Shown: positions 1 to 6,009 of the stretch, piece by piece
Layout: every line of letters starts with the position of its first letter
Numbering within the stretch: the first letter of the stretch is position 1
Source: an uncultured Mycoplasmatota bacterium
GTDB taxonomy: Bacteria > Bacillota_I > Bacilli_A > RF39 > UBA660
Reading direction: 5' to 3'
Assembly: GCA_900553435.1 (NCBI GenBank)
Contig: USDC01000047.1
Coordinates: 1 to 6,022, forward strand
DNA length: 6,022 nucleotides
Position numbers and translations under genes: made by a program
Notes under the pieces: generated by a model
Told to the model about the DNA's origin: nothing
Database searches by the model: none
Seen by the model: only the letters and a program-made list of their open reading frames with translations

Positions 1-146
1 TTAATCATCTTTAAAATTAATGTTTTTCCACTTCCATTTTCCCCAGCAAATACAATTGTATTACAAGCTTTCTTATTTTCATTACGAAAATCCAGTTCTA
101 AATTACCAATTCTTTTAGGATCTTCAAATTTTATATATTCTATCAT
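1..146 (-). CDS. N-terminal fragment of a P-loop ATPase (AAA / SMC-RecF-like), cut by the window edge
   Basis: Only the first 48 codons are present; the gene continues beyond position 1. The translation begins MIEYIKFEDPKRIGN and reaches a Walker A motif, GENGSGKT, at about residues 35-42. A beta strand (NTIVFA) lies just before it. An N-terminal start, a short strand-rich segment and then a P-loop near residue 35-40 is typical of AAA_15/AAA_23 and SMC/RecF-type ATPases found in defence and DNA-repair systems. The start is supported by an AAGGG ribosome binding site (plus-strand 154-158) seven bases upstream. It lies 91 bases after the HD-domain gene on the same strand, so the two may be cotranscribed. 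Walker B, the signature motif and any fused nuclease domain lie outside the window, so the subfamily cannot be named. The P-loop ATPase call is firm; the role is inferred. Confidence 0.82.
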   Translation of the reverse strand, partial: MIEYIKFEDPKRIGNLELDFRNENKKACNTIVFAGENGSGKTLILKMI

Positions 147-169
147 TACAATGCCCTTATGTTATAATT

Positions 170-197
170 ATCGTATAGTTACTTAGTGATTTATCAA
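170..197 (-). promoter_or_regulatory. Weak possible promoter before the ATPase gene
   Basis: Read on the minus strand, TTGATA (plus 192-197) is followed after 16 bases by TACGAT (plus 170-175), in the gap between the HD gene and the ATPase gene. The -35 matches consensus in four of six bases and the -10 in four of six. Such matches are common by chance in AT-rich DNA, so this is only a candidate for an internal promoter. Confidence 0.22.
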
Positions 198-237
198 TGT
201 ATATGTTGCTTTAAATTCTTATAAATAGCTTTCTTTT

Positions 238-1344
238 TTACCAATTTAGAATTAAAAATTCTTTTTTATCTAATTCTTTAACCTCTATGTCCATCCATTC
301 ATCTAATTCTTTAATATTAGACTTCCATTTTTCAAACGCCTCATTATTCATATTTTCTAGCCACCCATTCCACGATATTTTTATACTTCGTCTCCCATTT
401 TGAATAATTGAAATGTTTTCTAGAACTTGCTTATATTTTAATTTTGACTTTTCATTTTCACAAAATCTTTTTACAGGTTCTACTGTATCCAATAAACATA
501 ATATAAAATTTAATGGATACCTATCATAGTTCCATTTTTCTATATACTCATTTCTATCCAAATATCCGAACCATATATTATGTGATATAATTGCATCTGC
601 AATAAATGCAAAATGATCCATATGTGATCTATCCCAAAGAAGTATTCTATCATTATTTATCTTTTCAATTTGCATTTCCTTATTTCCCAATTTTTGCTCA
701 TATTCTCTATATATTGATTCAAAAAAATGATACCCTGCTATAATTCCATGATCTAATTTCATATCTTCTTTTCTTTTGCTTAAATATTGCAATATGTAAT
801 CTTCCGAAAATCTTGGAATAAATTTTTTTCCATTTTGTAATGTATAGTTATAGATATTTTCTTTGCTTCTCAATACATCTTCAAAATATTGAATATTCTC
901 CATCGTATTGTTCTCATCAATATTTTCCTTGCATGACGCAATATCATGAAATAAGGCTGTTAAAAACCATGTATATCTAAAATCATACCACGAGGTAATT
1001 TTATTATTTAAACTCTTTATATATTTTGAAAAATACTTTTTTAAATCCTTATCAAAACTTTCAGCTAATGCATATCCCAAAAGATATAATGAGACCATAT
1101 GCACACTTCTTACATTAGCAGATAATTTCTCTATATCTTCATTCTTTGATAAAATACTACTTATAGCCGTCATTTTATACCCACACTGGAAATGTCGTTC
1201 TATAAATTGATAGCATTTTTTCTCACATTTTTCTCCTTCAAACATTTCTTCATATCTTATTGGGCACGAATAATAACTTAAATTTTTACACAAATCTCCA
1301 CTATAATAAAGATTTTGATATTCCTTTGCCAAAGTTTGGTTCAT
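238..1344 (-). CDS. HD-domain metal-dependent phosphohydrolase-like protein (368 aa)
   Basis: The protein has the ordered metal-ligand motifs of the HD superfamily. Numbering from the preferred start, these are H82 in SVHMVSLYLLG, the H133-D134 pair in ALFHDIA, H199 in LDHGIIAGYHFF, H244 and H255 in DHFAFIADAIISHN, and D286 in LLDTVEPVKR. This layout fits a multi-metal HD hydrolase acting on nucleotides, cyclic nucleotides or other phosphoesters; the substrate cannot be read from the sequence. Before the domain is a cysteine-rich stretch (C19, C27, C40, C44, C54). No signal peptide or membrane segment is evident, so it is probably cytosolic. An upstream ATG at 1374 would add ten residues but has no ribosome binding site. 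The ATG at 1344 has AGGAAG nine bases upstream, so I prefer it. Its neighbours are a zinc-binding protein gene 85-115 bases upstream and an ATPase gene downstream, suggesting a three-gene cassette. A role in defence is inference. Confidence 0.8.
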   Translation of the reverse strand: MNQTLAKEYQNLYYSGDLCKNLSYYSCPIRYEEMFEGEKCEKKCYQFIERHFQCGYKMTAISSILSKNEDIEKLSANVRSVHMVSLYLLGYALAESFDKDLKKYFSKYIKSLNNKITSWYDFRYTWFLTALFHDIASCKENIDENNTMENIQYFEDVLRSKENIYNYTLQNGKKFIPRFSEDYILQYLSKRKEDMKLDHGIIAGYHFFESIYREYEQKLGNKEMQIEKINNDRILLWDRSHMDHFAFIADAIISHNIWFGYLDRNEYIEKWNYDRYPLNFILCLLDTVEPVKRFCENEKSKLKYKQVLENISIIQNGRRSIKISWNGWLENMNNEAFEKWKSNIKELDEWMDIEVKELDKKEFLILNW

Positions 1345-1353
1345 ACTTATACT

Positions 1354-1361
1354 CTTCCTCC
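1354..1361 (-). promoter_or_regulatory. Ribosome binding site that decides the HD-gene start
   Basis: On the minus strand the sequence GGAGGAAG lies 9 bases before the ATG at 1344. The alternative in-frame ATG codons at 1374 and 1368 lack any purine-rich site at a suitable distance; the longer reading frame would place this site inside its own coding sequence. This favours the shorter, 368-residue product. Confidence 0.6.
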
Positions 1362-1459
1362 ATTTCATTAGCATTAAATATCTGCATAATTAAGATTTTT
1401 ATTGAATTATTTTTGTAATTTCTACCGAAACTTATGTCTTCACAAAAATATACCCGTCT

Positions 1460-2485
1460 TTATATTTTTTTCTCATATTTAACAGCATCTTTATTTACTA
1501 ACCTTATATTTGGATAACCATTCTTAAATTCTGCATAGCCCATGAAAACAATATAATATAATGAGTTCTCACTTATATGCAAAGACTTTTTACCTTGATA
1601 AAGACTAGCTCTTTTTTTCCATTCATTATTTTTATTCAATGAATAAACGTTCAGAAAAGACATTTTATATTCTTCTTTTGTATATGGATCTTTTTTCTCT
1701 ATACAATTCATTTCTAAGCGTACAGTTCCATAAAAAACATAAACTACTCCTTCATCCAACTTATCAATATAAGACCCTATCTTTTTTCTTCTTAACGCAT
1801 TTAAATTATTTACGTGTTGTTCATTTACAGGGATTAACATTGGCGATACTTTTATGTTTTTATCATTTGCATTAGTCGCTTCTAAATTATCATGTATTAA
1901 TTGAGGTTTACACAATAATCTCATAATTGAATCAAGTTTGTCTTGCAATTGCTCCTTAGTTAATGAATCAATATATTTTTTTATTATCACCCTGTTTGTA
2001 ACATATTTATAGATAAATGAGCAACCTTGTTGATGTGAAGATGAAGGTATACGTTTTAAATATGCACGATGCTTTGATGTTTCTGCCACTAATGTCAATT
2101 GTGCCTGTCTACATTCTGGACAAAACATATCATTACGAAACTTATTTCCTTCATAAGAATCTCTTACTGCATCATCAATAGAAAAAGTATCATTCTTTTG
2201 TTTAATAGTTTTAGTATTAGATGTAGTTGTAATACTTTTATTGTTAGTGTTGATATTATTATTAACACTTTCTTTTTTATTAGAATCATCTTCTTTTACT
2301 TTACTATACATATTAACTAATGTTTTAGCATTATTTAACATTGGTTTAATTTGATAATACATTGGAATAGCTTTATTAGCAAAGTTTAATGCTTTACCAG
2401 CACCACTTAATATTTTACTAAAACTAAGTGTATTTTTAGCTGTATTTATAGTGTTTGCCATTCCAAACAAATTATTTCCAAACAT
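1460..2485 (-). CDS. YqfQ-like N-terminus fused to a CoiA-like CCHC zinc-binding region and unknown C-terminal domain (341 aa)
   Basis: Three parts are visible. Residues 1-65 (MFGNNLFGMANT onward, with NFANKAIPMYYQIKPMLNNAK) resemble the N-terminus of the small VrrA/YqfQ-family proteins of Bacillota. Residues about 66-100 are an Asn/Thr/Lys/Ser-rich linker of low complexity. Residues about 100-160 carry FCPECRQAQLTLV and, 25 residues later, SSHQQGC, giving C122-x2-C125-x25-H151-x3-C155. This is a likely zinc site and, with the preceding DDAVRDSYEG segment, recalls the N-terminal zinc region of CoiA-like proteins. Residues 170-200 are helical and charged. Residues 245-335 are predicted strand-rich (GVVYVFYGTVRL, SLYYIVFMGYAEF) and belong to no family I recognise. 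The start is supported by AGGTGAA (plus 2491-2497) five bases upstream. The gene is divergent from pilC and is the first of three minus-strand genes. Function is unknown; DNA or RNA binding is a guess from the zinc site. Confidence 0.72.
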   Translation of the reverse strand: MFGNNLFGMANTINTAKNTLSFSKILSGAGKALNFANKAIPMYYQIKPMLNNAKTLVNMYSKVKEDDSNKKESVNNNINTNNKSITTTSNTKTIKQKNDTFSIDDAVRDSYEGNKFRNDMFCPECRQAQLTLVAETSKHRAYLKRIPSSSHQQGCSFIYKYVTNRVIIKKYIDSLTKEQLQDKLDSIMRLLCKPQLIHDNLEATNANDKNIKVSPMLIPVNEQHVNNLNALRRKKIGSYIDKLDEGVVYVFYGTVRLEMNCIEKKDPYTKEEYKMSFLNVYSLNKNNEWKKRASLYQGKKSLHISENSLYYIVFMGYAEFKNGYPNIRLVNKDAVKYEKKI

Positions 2486-2543
2486 AAACTTTCACCTAAT
2501 ATATTTTATTCTAAAAATGAAAAAAAGATAAAAAATATTACAA

Positions 2544-2572
2544 TTTACAATATTTTTTTTAAATGTTATAAT
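2544..2572 (+). promoter_or_regulatory. Sigma-A-type promoter of the pilC-pilD operon
   Basis: TTTACA (2544-2549) and TATAAT (2567-2572) are separated by exactly 17 bases. The -10 is perfect, the -35 matches TTGACA in five of six bases, and a TG dinucleotide at 2564-2565 makes it an extended -10. Transcription would start near 2579, giving a leader of only about 17 bases with the AGGAGAG site (2584-2590) five bases before the pilC ATG. No operator or riboswitch can fit in that leader, so control is probably at initiation. No comparably good promoter is visible for the divergent minus-strand gene. Confidence 0.75.
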
Positions 2573-2595
2573 TTTATAAGAATAGGAGAGAGCTT

Positions 2596-3915
2596 ATGGA
2601 CAAAAAATCAGAAAAAGAAAGTAATAAAAAAAGTTATAATAAGCTATCTGCTTTAGATTTAGAAACTGTAAAAAAAACAAGTGTAAAAGAAAAAACAAAA
2701 AAAACTTTTAAATACATAGTTAAAGATAGTGAAGGTAAAGTAATGGTAGGGTATTTTGATGCTTTAAGTAAACTTGACTGTTATACTTATTTACTTGATA
2801 AAGGTTATACTGTTTATAAAATAGAAAATGGAGCTATGATTACATTTTTACATGGTCAACCAACACTTTTTAAAAATAAAATAAGAACTAAAGATTTAAT
2901 ATTTTGGTTAACTCAACTTAGAACATATTTAAAAAGTGGTATACCACTTGTTGATGCAGTAAAATTACTTGCAAAGGAAAATAAAAATAGAAGATATAAA
3001 CCTATTTTTGAAAGTGTAATATACGAACTTACTATGGGTGAGAATTTTTCGGCTGCATTAGAAAAGCAAGGTGAATTTTTCCCTTTACTTTTAATAAATA
3101 TGATAAAATCCGCAGAAGCAATAGGAGATTTAGATAGTACATTAAATGAAATGATAAATTATTATGAGACTCAAGAGAATATTAAAAGAGATATGGTAAG
3201 TGCTGCAACATATCCTTCAATTGTTTTAGTCTTTTCTATTGCAATAATTTCTTTTATTTTAACATATGTAATTCCTAAATTTGTAGATGTATACGAATCT
3301 AGTGGAGTAGAAATGAATGCATTTACTTCTCTTGTTTTATCCGCATCTAATTGGATGACTGATAATTATTATTGGCTTTTTGTAATTTTACTTATATTAA
3401 TATTTCTTTTTAGGTTGTTTTATAGGAAAGTTAAAGGTTTTAGAAAAGTAATTCAAATAATTTTAATGAATTTACCTATAGTAGGCAAGATTATGATTTA
3501 TAATGAAATTTCACTTTTTTCAAGAACATTTGCGGCTCTTTCAAAAGCAGATGTTGCACTTACTGATTCAATTGAAATATTAAGTAAAATAACAAACAAT
3601 GAAATTTATAAAAAGATAATGAAAGATACAATAAATAACTTGATAAAAGGAAATAAGATGAGTGATACATTTAAAGATAATAAATATGTACCAGAAGTAG
3701 CTTATTACATGATAGTAACAGGTGAAAGAACTAGTGAACTTGCAAGTATGTTAGAAAAGGTCGCAGATTTTTATAAAGAACAACAAAAGACTATGTTAAT
3801 GACTTTAAAGAATTTTATAGAACCTTTTATGATAGCGTTTTTGGCATTTATTGTTGGGGCAATAATACTTGCGGTAATAGTTCCAATGTTTGGTTTATAT
3901 TCTAATTTAGAATAA
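2596..3915 (+). CDS. pilC: Type IV pilus / type II secretion inner-membrane platform protein PilC (GspF family)
   Basis: The 439-residue product is the membrane platform on which pilin-like subunits are assembled, working with a PilB/GspE-type ATPase not in this window. Two GspF repeats are visible. The first starts near residue 100 with the signature LIFWLTQLRTYLKSGIPLVD and ends in a membrane segment at about 207-227. The second starts near 303 with ISLFSRTFAALSKADVALTD and ends in a membrane segment at about 408-430. A further hydrophobic segment is at about 259-275. AATYPSIVLV before the first membrane segment and GERTSELASML in the second repeat are also characteristic. The first 35 residues are a Lys/Ser-rich cytoplasmic extension, followed by FKYIVKDSEGKVMVG, the usual N-terminal module. 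Length is slightly above the family norm because of that extension. AGGAGAG lies five bases before the ATG. The next gene follows after nine bases, so the two are cotranscribed. In Bacillota the same family also serves competence pili as ComGB. Confidence 0.95.
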   Translation: MDKKSEKESNKKSYNKLSALDLETVKKTSVKEKTKKTFKYIVKDSEGKVMVGYFDALSKLDCYTYLLDKGYTVYKIENGAMITFLHGQPTLFKNKIRTKDLIFWLTQLRTYLKSGIPLVDAVKLLAKENKNRRYKPIFESVIYELTMGENFSAALEKQGEFFPLLLINMIKSAEAIGDLDSTLNEMINYYETQENIKRDMVSAATYPSIVLVFSIAIISFILTYVIPKFVDVYESSGVEMNAFTSLVLSASNWMTDNYYWLFVILLILIFLFRLFYRKVKGFRKVIQIILMNLPIVGKIMIYNEISLFSRTFAALSKADVALTDSIEILSKITNNEIYKKIMKDTINNLIKGNKMSDTFKDNKYVPEVAYYMIVTGERTSELASMLEKVADFYKEQQKTMLMTLKNFIEPFMIAFLAFIVGAIILAVIVPMFGLYSNLE

Positions 3916-3924
3916 GGTGATATT

Positions 3925-4689
3925 GTGGAAGTTTTATTATTTATAATTATAATGATTTTAGGATTTGTACTAGGTAGTTTTTACTGTTGTATAGGAGAAC
4001 GTATACCACAAAAAATTTCAGTAATAAATCCACCTAGTATGTGTCCAAAATGTAAAAATAAATTAAAGTGGTATATGAATATTCCAATAATTTCTTATTT
4101 AATGTTGCATGGTAAATGTGCTTATTGTAAAAAAGAGATAAGTCCTATTTATCCATTTATTGAAATGTTAACTGCAGTTTTATTTGTAACAGCTTTCGTT
4201 AAGTATGGATTTACACAAGAGTTTTTTTTACTTTTAGTTTTAAGTAGTGTACTTGTTATTACCATTGTAAGTGATTTTTTATTTTATTATATTAGTGATA
4301 GAGTAATAATTATTGGTTTGATTTTTATATTTTTAATAAATTTTATTTATGAGGGAACAAGTGGATTGTTATTTAGCTTTATATCCGCAGCAGTAATGTT
4401 TCTTATTATGTTATTTGTAAAAATATTAGGAGACAAAATCTTTAAAAAAGAATCTCTTGGTGGAGGAGACATAAAACTTATGGCTTTAATAGGAGCAACT
4501 AATGGAATTATCCCATCTATATGCGGTATAATTATATCGAGCATGATTGCTCTTCCGTTTGCTTTACTTGTAATGAGAGATAAAAATAAAGATATAGTAC
4601 CATTTGGACCATTTTTAATTTTAGGTGCGATGATATTTATTTTCTTTGAAAATAATTTTGTAGAGATATTAAGTGTGCTAGGGTGGTGA
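3925..4689 (+). CDS. pilD: Prepilin peptidase / N-methyltransferase (PilD, A24 family)
   Basis: This 254-residue membrane aspartic protease cleaves the leader of prepilins and methylates the new N-terminus. It starts at GTG, nine bases after the pilC stop, with AAGGTGA just upstream. Hydrophobic segments begin at residue 3 and fill the protein. The cytoplasmic loop has both zinc-type pairs, C40-P-K-C43 and C65-A-Y-C68, expected of bifunctional peptidase/methylase enzymes. The catalytic aspartates appear to be D117 (IVSDFLFYYISD) and D182 in the hallmark SLGGGDIKLMALIG. PFGPFLILGA near residues 226-235 is another conserved segment. Nothing is missing, so the enzyme should be active. It could be called ComC if the pilins are competence-type. 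Its stop overlaps the ribosome binding site of the next small gene, indicating one operon. Confidence 0.95.
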   Translation: MEVLLFIIIMILGFVLGSFYCCIGERIPQKISVINPPSMCPKCKNKLKWYMNIPIISYLMLHGKCAYCKKEISPIYPFIEMLTAVLFVTAFVKYGFTQEFFLLLVLSSVLVITIVSDFLFYYISDRVIIIGLIFIFLINFIYEGTSGLLFSFISAAVMFLIMLFVKILGDKIFKKESLGGGDIKLMALIGATNGIIPSICGIIISSMIALPFALLVMRDKNKDIVPFGPFLILGAMIFIFFENNFVEILSVLGW

Positions 4690-4693
4690 AAAA

Positions 4694-4822
4694 ATGAATG
4701 ATAAAATAACTTTAATAATTTTAGGAATAGTCGTACTAGTTTTGATAATAATTTATTTAATTAAAAAAGCAAGACTAATAAAGAAGTTTAAAGAAAATAT
4801 AATGGATGATTTAAATAAGTAA
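4694..4822 (+). CDS. 42-aa single-pass membrane peptide, last gene of the pil operon
   Basis: The product begins MNDKITLIILGIVVLVLI. It has one hydrophobic segment at about residues 5-23, followed by a strongly basic stretch (KKARLIKKFKE) and a short acidic tail ending DDLNK. The basic residues after the membrane segment predict an outside-N, inside-C topology. A GGTGG ribosome binding site overlaps the pilD stop codon and the ATG is four bases after that stop, so it is translated with the operon. It lacks the G-F/M-x4-E prepilin cleavage motif, so it is not an obvious pilin. I do not recognise the family. A small accessory subunit of the pilus membrane complex is a guess from position only. 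The strong ribosome binding site and tight coupling argue that it is a real gene. Confidence 0.72.
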   Translation: MNDKITLIILGIVVLVLIIIYLIKKARLIKKFKENIMDDLNK

Positions 4823-5161
4823 TTAAAATAGTTGCTTGATTTTAAACATAACGTATAATATGTATAGCTTTATATTTTCCCCTTAAAAACTAACAAAGTT
4901 TGTGAGCAAAGTTATCAGAATAAGTAATAATTCAAAAATCACTTCATATTTTTTAGTAAAGTGCTAATGAAAATATTCAGGAAAAATACTTCAAATTGTA
5001 ATTATTTTGATAGGAATAATGTAATTGATATTATGGGGAATATCTAAATAAAATGGATTTTTTGATTATGCTGATTATAAGCTTATAAAGTTATGATTTA
5101 GATAGATAAAATTAAACTAAATGACTCATTAGTTGTTTGTTTAGTGTGTCTTTTAGTCTAA
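4823..5161 (+). other. Gene-free stretch between the pil operon and the toxin remnant
   Basis: No reading frame with a ribosome binding site or recognisable product is present on either strand. A 26-codon frame at 4967-5047 has no ribosome binding site. There is a possible promoter at 4832-4859 and an imperfect palindrome at 5115-5134 (AACTAAATGACTCATTAGTT). No convincing terminator for the pil operon is seen. The stretch probably contains the decayed nucleotidyltransferase half of the AbiEii-like gene, but I could not find its GG and DxD-type motifs in any frame. Confidence 0.5.
4832..4859 (+). promoter_or_regulatory. Possible relic promoter upstream of the AbiEii remnant
   Basis: TTGCTT (4832-4837) is followed after 16 bases by a perfect TATAAT (4854-4859), starting ten bases after the last pil-operon gene. 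The -35 matches in only three of six positions. It could have driven the now broken toxin gene or an antitoxin-toxin pair; it may also be chance in AT-rich DNA. Confidence 0.3.
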
Positions 5162-5697
5162 AGTTATATTGAAAAATTACATCATCAGCTATATGACGGA
5201 AAACGTGTAAATATATTAATTACTGATAACTATAATAATTCACTTGAAACAAAATTGGATGTGGTTGTACATAAATATTTTGAATTAGAACAAGATGAAT
5301 ATATATATTTAATTTTGATAATTTAGATGATAGTGTATCACTGCTTATAAATTCACCTGAGCAAATTGTATGTGAAAAATTGAAATCTTTATTAAAATTT
5401 GGTATTCGTTCTACTAGATATAAAGATATTTTTGATTTTTATTATTTAATTAACAACAATATCTTAAATAAAGAAAGATTATTAAAATACATTGATTTAC
5501 TAATCATTAATGACAAAAATATAAATCAAAGCACAATTAATGAAATAATATTAAGACTAGAAACAATCTTAAATAATAGAAGTTTTGTAGTTAGATTAGA
5601 TAATGCGGGAAGTAATTGGATTAATATACCAATAAATGATGTGATTACTAATGTAATTTTATACTTTAATTCTTTAGAAACTATGCAAGCACAATAA
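5162..5697 (+). pseudogene. Decayed AbiEii/AbiGii-type nucleotidyltransferase toxin (C-terminal part, frameshifted)
   Basis: The segment translates in two frames that join into one protein. From 5162 to about 5299 it reads SYIEKLHHQLYDGKRVNILI, then TDNYNNSLETKLDVVVHKYF. From about 5299 the frame one base later reads FNFDNLDDSVSLLINSPEQ, then CEKLKSLLKFG and STRYKDIFDFYYL, ending at the TAA at 5695-5697. The I-x-S-x-E-Q-I...EKLKSLLKFG...TRYKDIFD signature is characteristic of AbiEii/AbiGii (DUF1814) toxins, which are nucleotidyltransferases of type IV toxin-antitoxin systems. The frames meet in an AT dinucleotide run at 5299-5308; removing one AT unit restores the reading frame. The first frame is also closed by a TAA at 5159-5161, and the N-terminal catalytic half is not recognisable upstream, so the gene is dead rather than simply phase-shifted. 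No antitoxin gene is visible. A TTG at 5380 could begin a 105-residue product, but it lies mid-domain and has no ribosome binding site. Confidence 0.75.
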
Positions 5698-5762
5698 TAT
5701 AATGACTGATATTGCAAGTAATTGATATTTAGTAAATTTTTTAAAGTTCTAAGTTGTCAACC

Positions 5763-5790
5763 TCACTATTTATTAATAGTGATATTTTTA
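5763..5790 (+). terminator. Weak intrinsic terminator after the AbiEii remnant
   Basis: TCACTATT (5763-5770) and AATAGTGA (5775-5782) form a perfect eight-pair stem with a four-base loop, followed by the U-rich TATTTTTA. The stem has only two G-C pairs, so it may be inefficient. It sits 66 bases after the stop of the broken toxin gene, where its original terminator would be expected. Confidence 0.5.
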
Positions 5791-5949
5791 TATAAAAATG
5801 TTGATGATTTTATGGTTGCTCTCTATATTTTCAGTTCTATGGTTATTTGTTTTCACTAAATGTTAAAATACTTCTGGAACAGGAACAATAGATAATATGT
5901 ATAAATTAAGTTTATAATAAACAAATAGCAATTTCCAGAAAAAACTTGC

Positions 5950-5957
5950 GGGGGGGG
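5950..5957. repeat. Run of eight G in AT-rich DNA
   Basis: Eight consecutive G residues, preceded by TTGC, stand out sharply because long G runs are otherwise absent from the window. It lies 52 bases upstream of a start codon and 16 bases upstream of a terminator stem. Such homopolymers are slippage-prone and can act as phase-variation tracts, or they can be part of an RNA structure. Confidence 0.85.
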
Positions 5958-5973
5958 TAGATTATACTAAAAT

Positions 5974-5999
5974 AAACTACAGAAAACTGTAGTTTTTTT
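5974..5999 (+). terminator. Strong intrinsic terminator directly upstream of the last gene
   Basis: AAACTACAG (5974-5982) and CTGTAGTTT (5987-5995) form a perfect nine-pair stem with an AAAA loop; the T run extends through 5999. It ends ten bases before the next ATG and immediately before its ribosome binding site. That location suits either an end for upstream transcription or an attenuator for the downstream gene. A competing weak hairpin, GTAG (5957-5960) with CTAC (5977-5980), would use the left arm of the terminator. Confidence 0.8.
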
Positions 6000-6009
6000 G
6001 AGGTGTATT

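Larger units (their letters stand above)
5698..6009 (+). other. Non-coding stretch with hairpins and a possible structured leader of the next gene
   Basis: No credible gene is present; the longest ATG frames are about 15 codons and lack ribosome binding sites. The left part holds a weak terminator for the preceding remnant. The right part (5844-6009) holds two interleaved inverted pairs: 5844-5852 with 5919-5927 (TATTTGTTT / AAACAAATA) and 5872-5879 with 5933-5940 (TTCTGGAA / TTCCAGAA). An eight-G tract and a strong terminator follow, just before a new start codon. A TATAAT at 5913-5918 lacks a good -35. Confidence 0.5.

Noticed and set aside
1639..1875. 78-codon plus-strand frame inside the zinc-binding protein gene
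   Set aside because: It lies antisense to a well supported gene, has no ribosome binding site, and its product is low-complexity Leu/Phe/His-rich sequence with no recognisable domain.
2099..2320. 73-codon plus-strand frame antisense to the same gene
   Set aside because: It mirrors the Asn/Thr linker and zinc region of the opposite strand; the Ile/Phe-rich product is an artefact of AT-rich antisense sequence.
4347..4544. 65-codon minus-strand frame inside pilD
   Set aside because: Antisense to a complete prepilin peptidase gene, with no ribosome binding site and no family resemblance.
4967..5047. 26-codon plus-strand frame beginning MKIFRKNT
   Set aside because: No ribosome binding site, no hydrophobic or family signal, and it lies within decayed sequence.
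5526..5717. 63-codon minus-strand frame across the end of the toxin remnant
   Set aside because: It is the antisense shadow of the recognisable AbiEii C-terminal sequence.
5812..5859. 15-codon hydrophobic frame beginning MVALYIF, considered as a type I toxin peptide
   Set aside because: No ribosome binding site, too short, and no antisense RNA promoter evident.
5940..6009. T-box or preQ1 riboswitch in the final leader
   Set aside because: No TGGNACCGCG-type T-box motif and no recognisable preQ1 core; only the terminator and a weak competing hairpin are seen.
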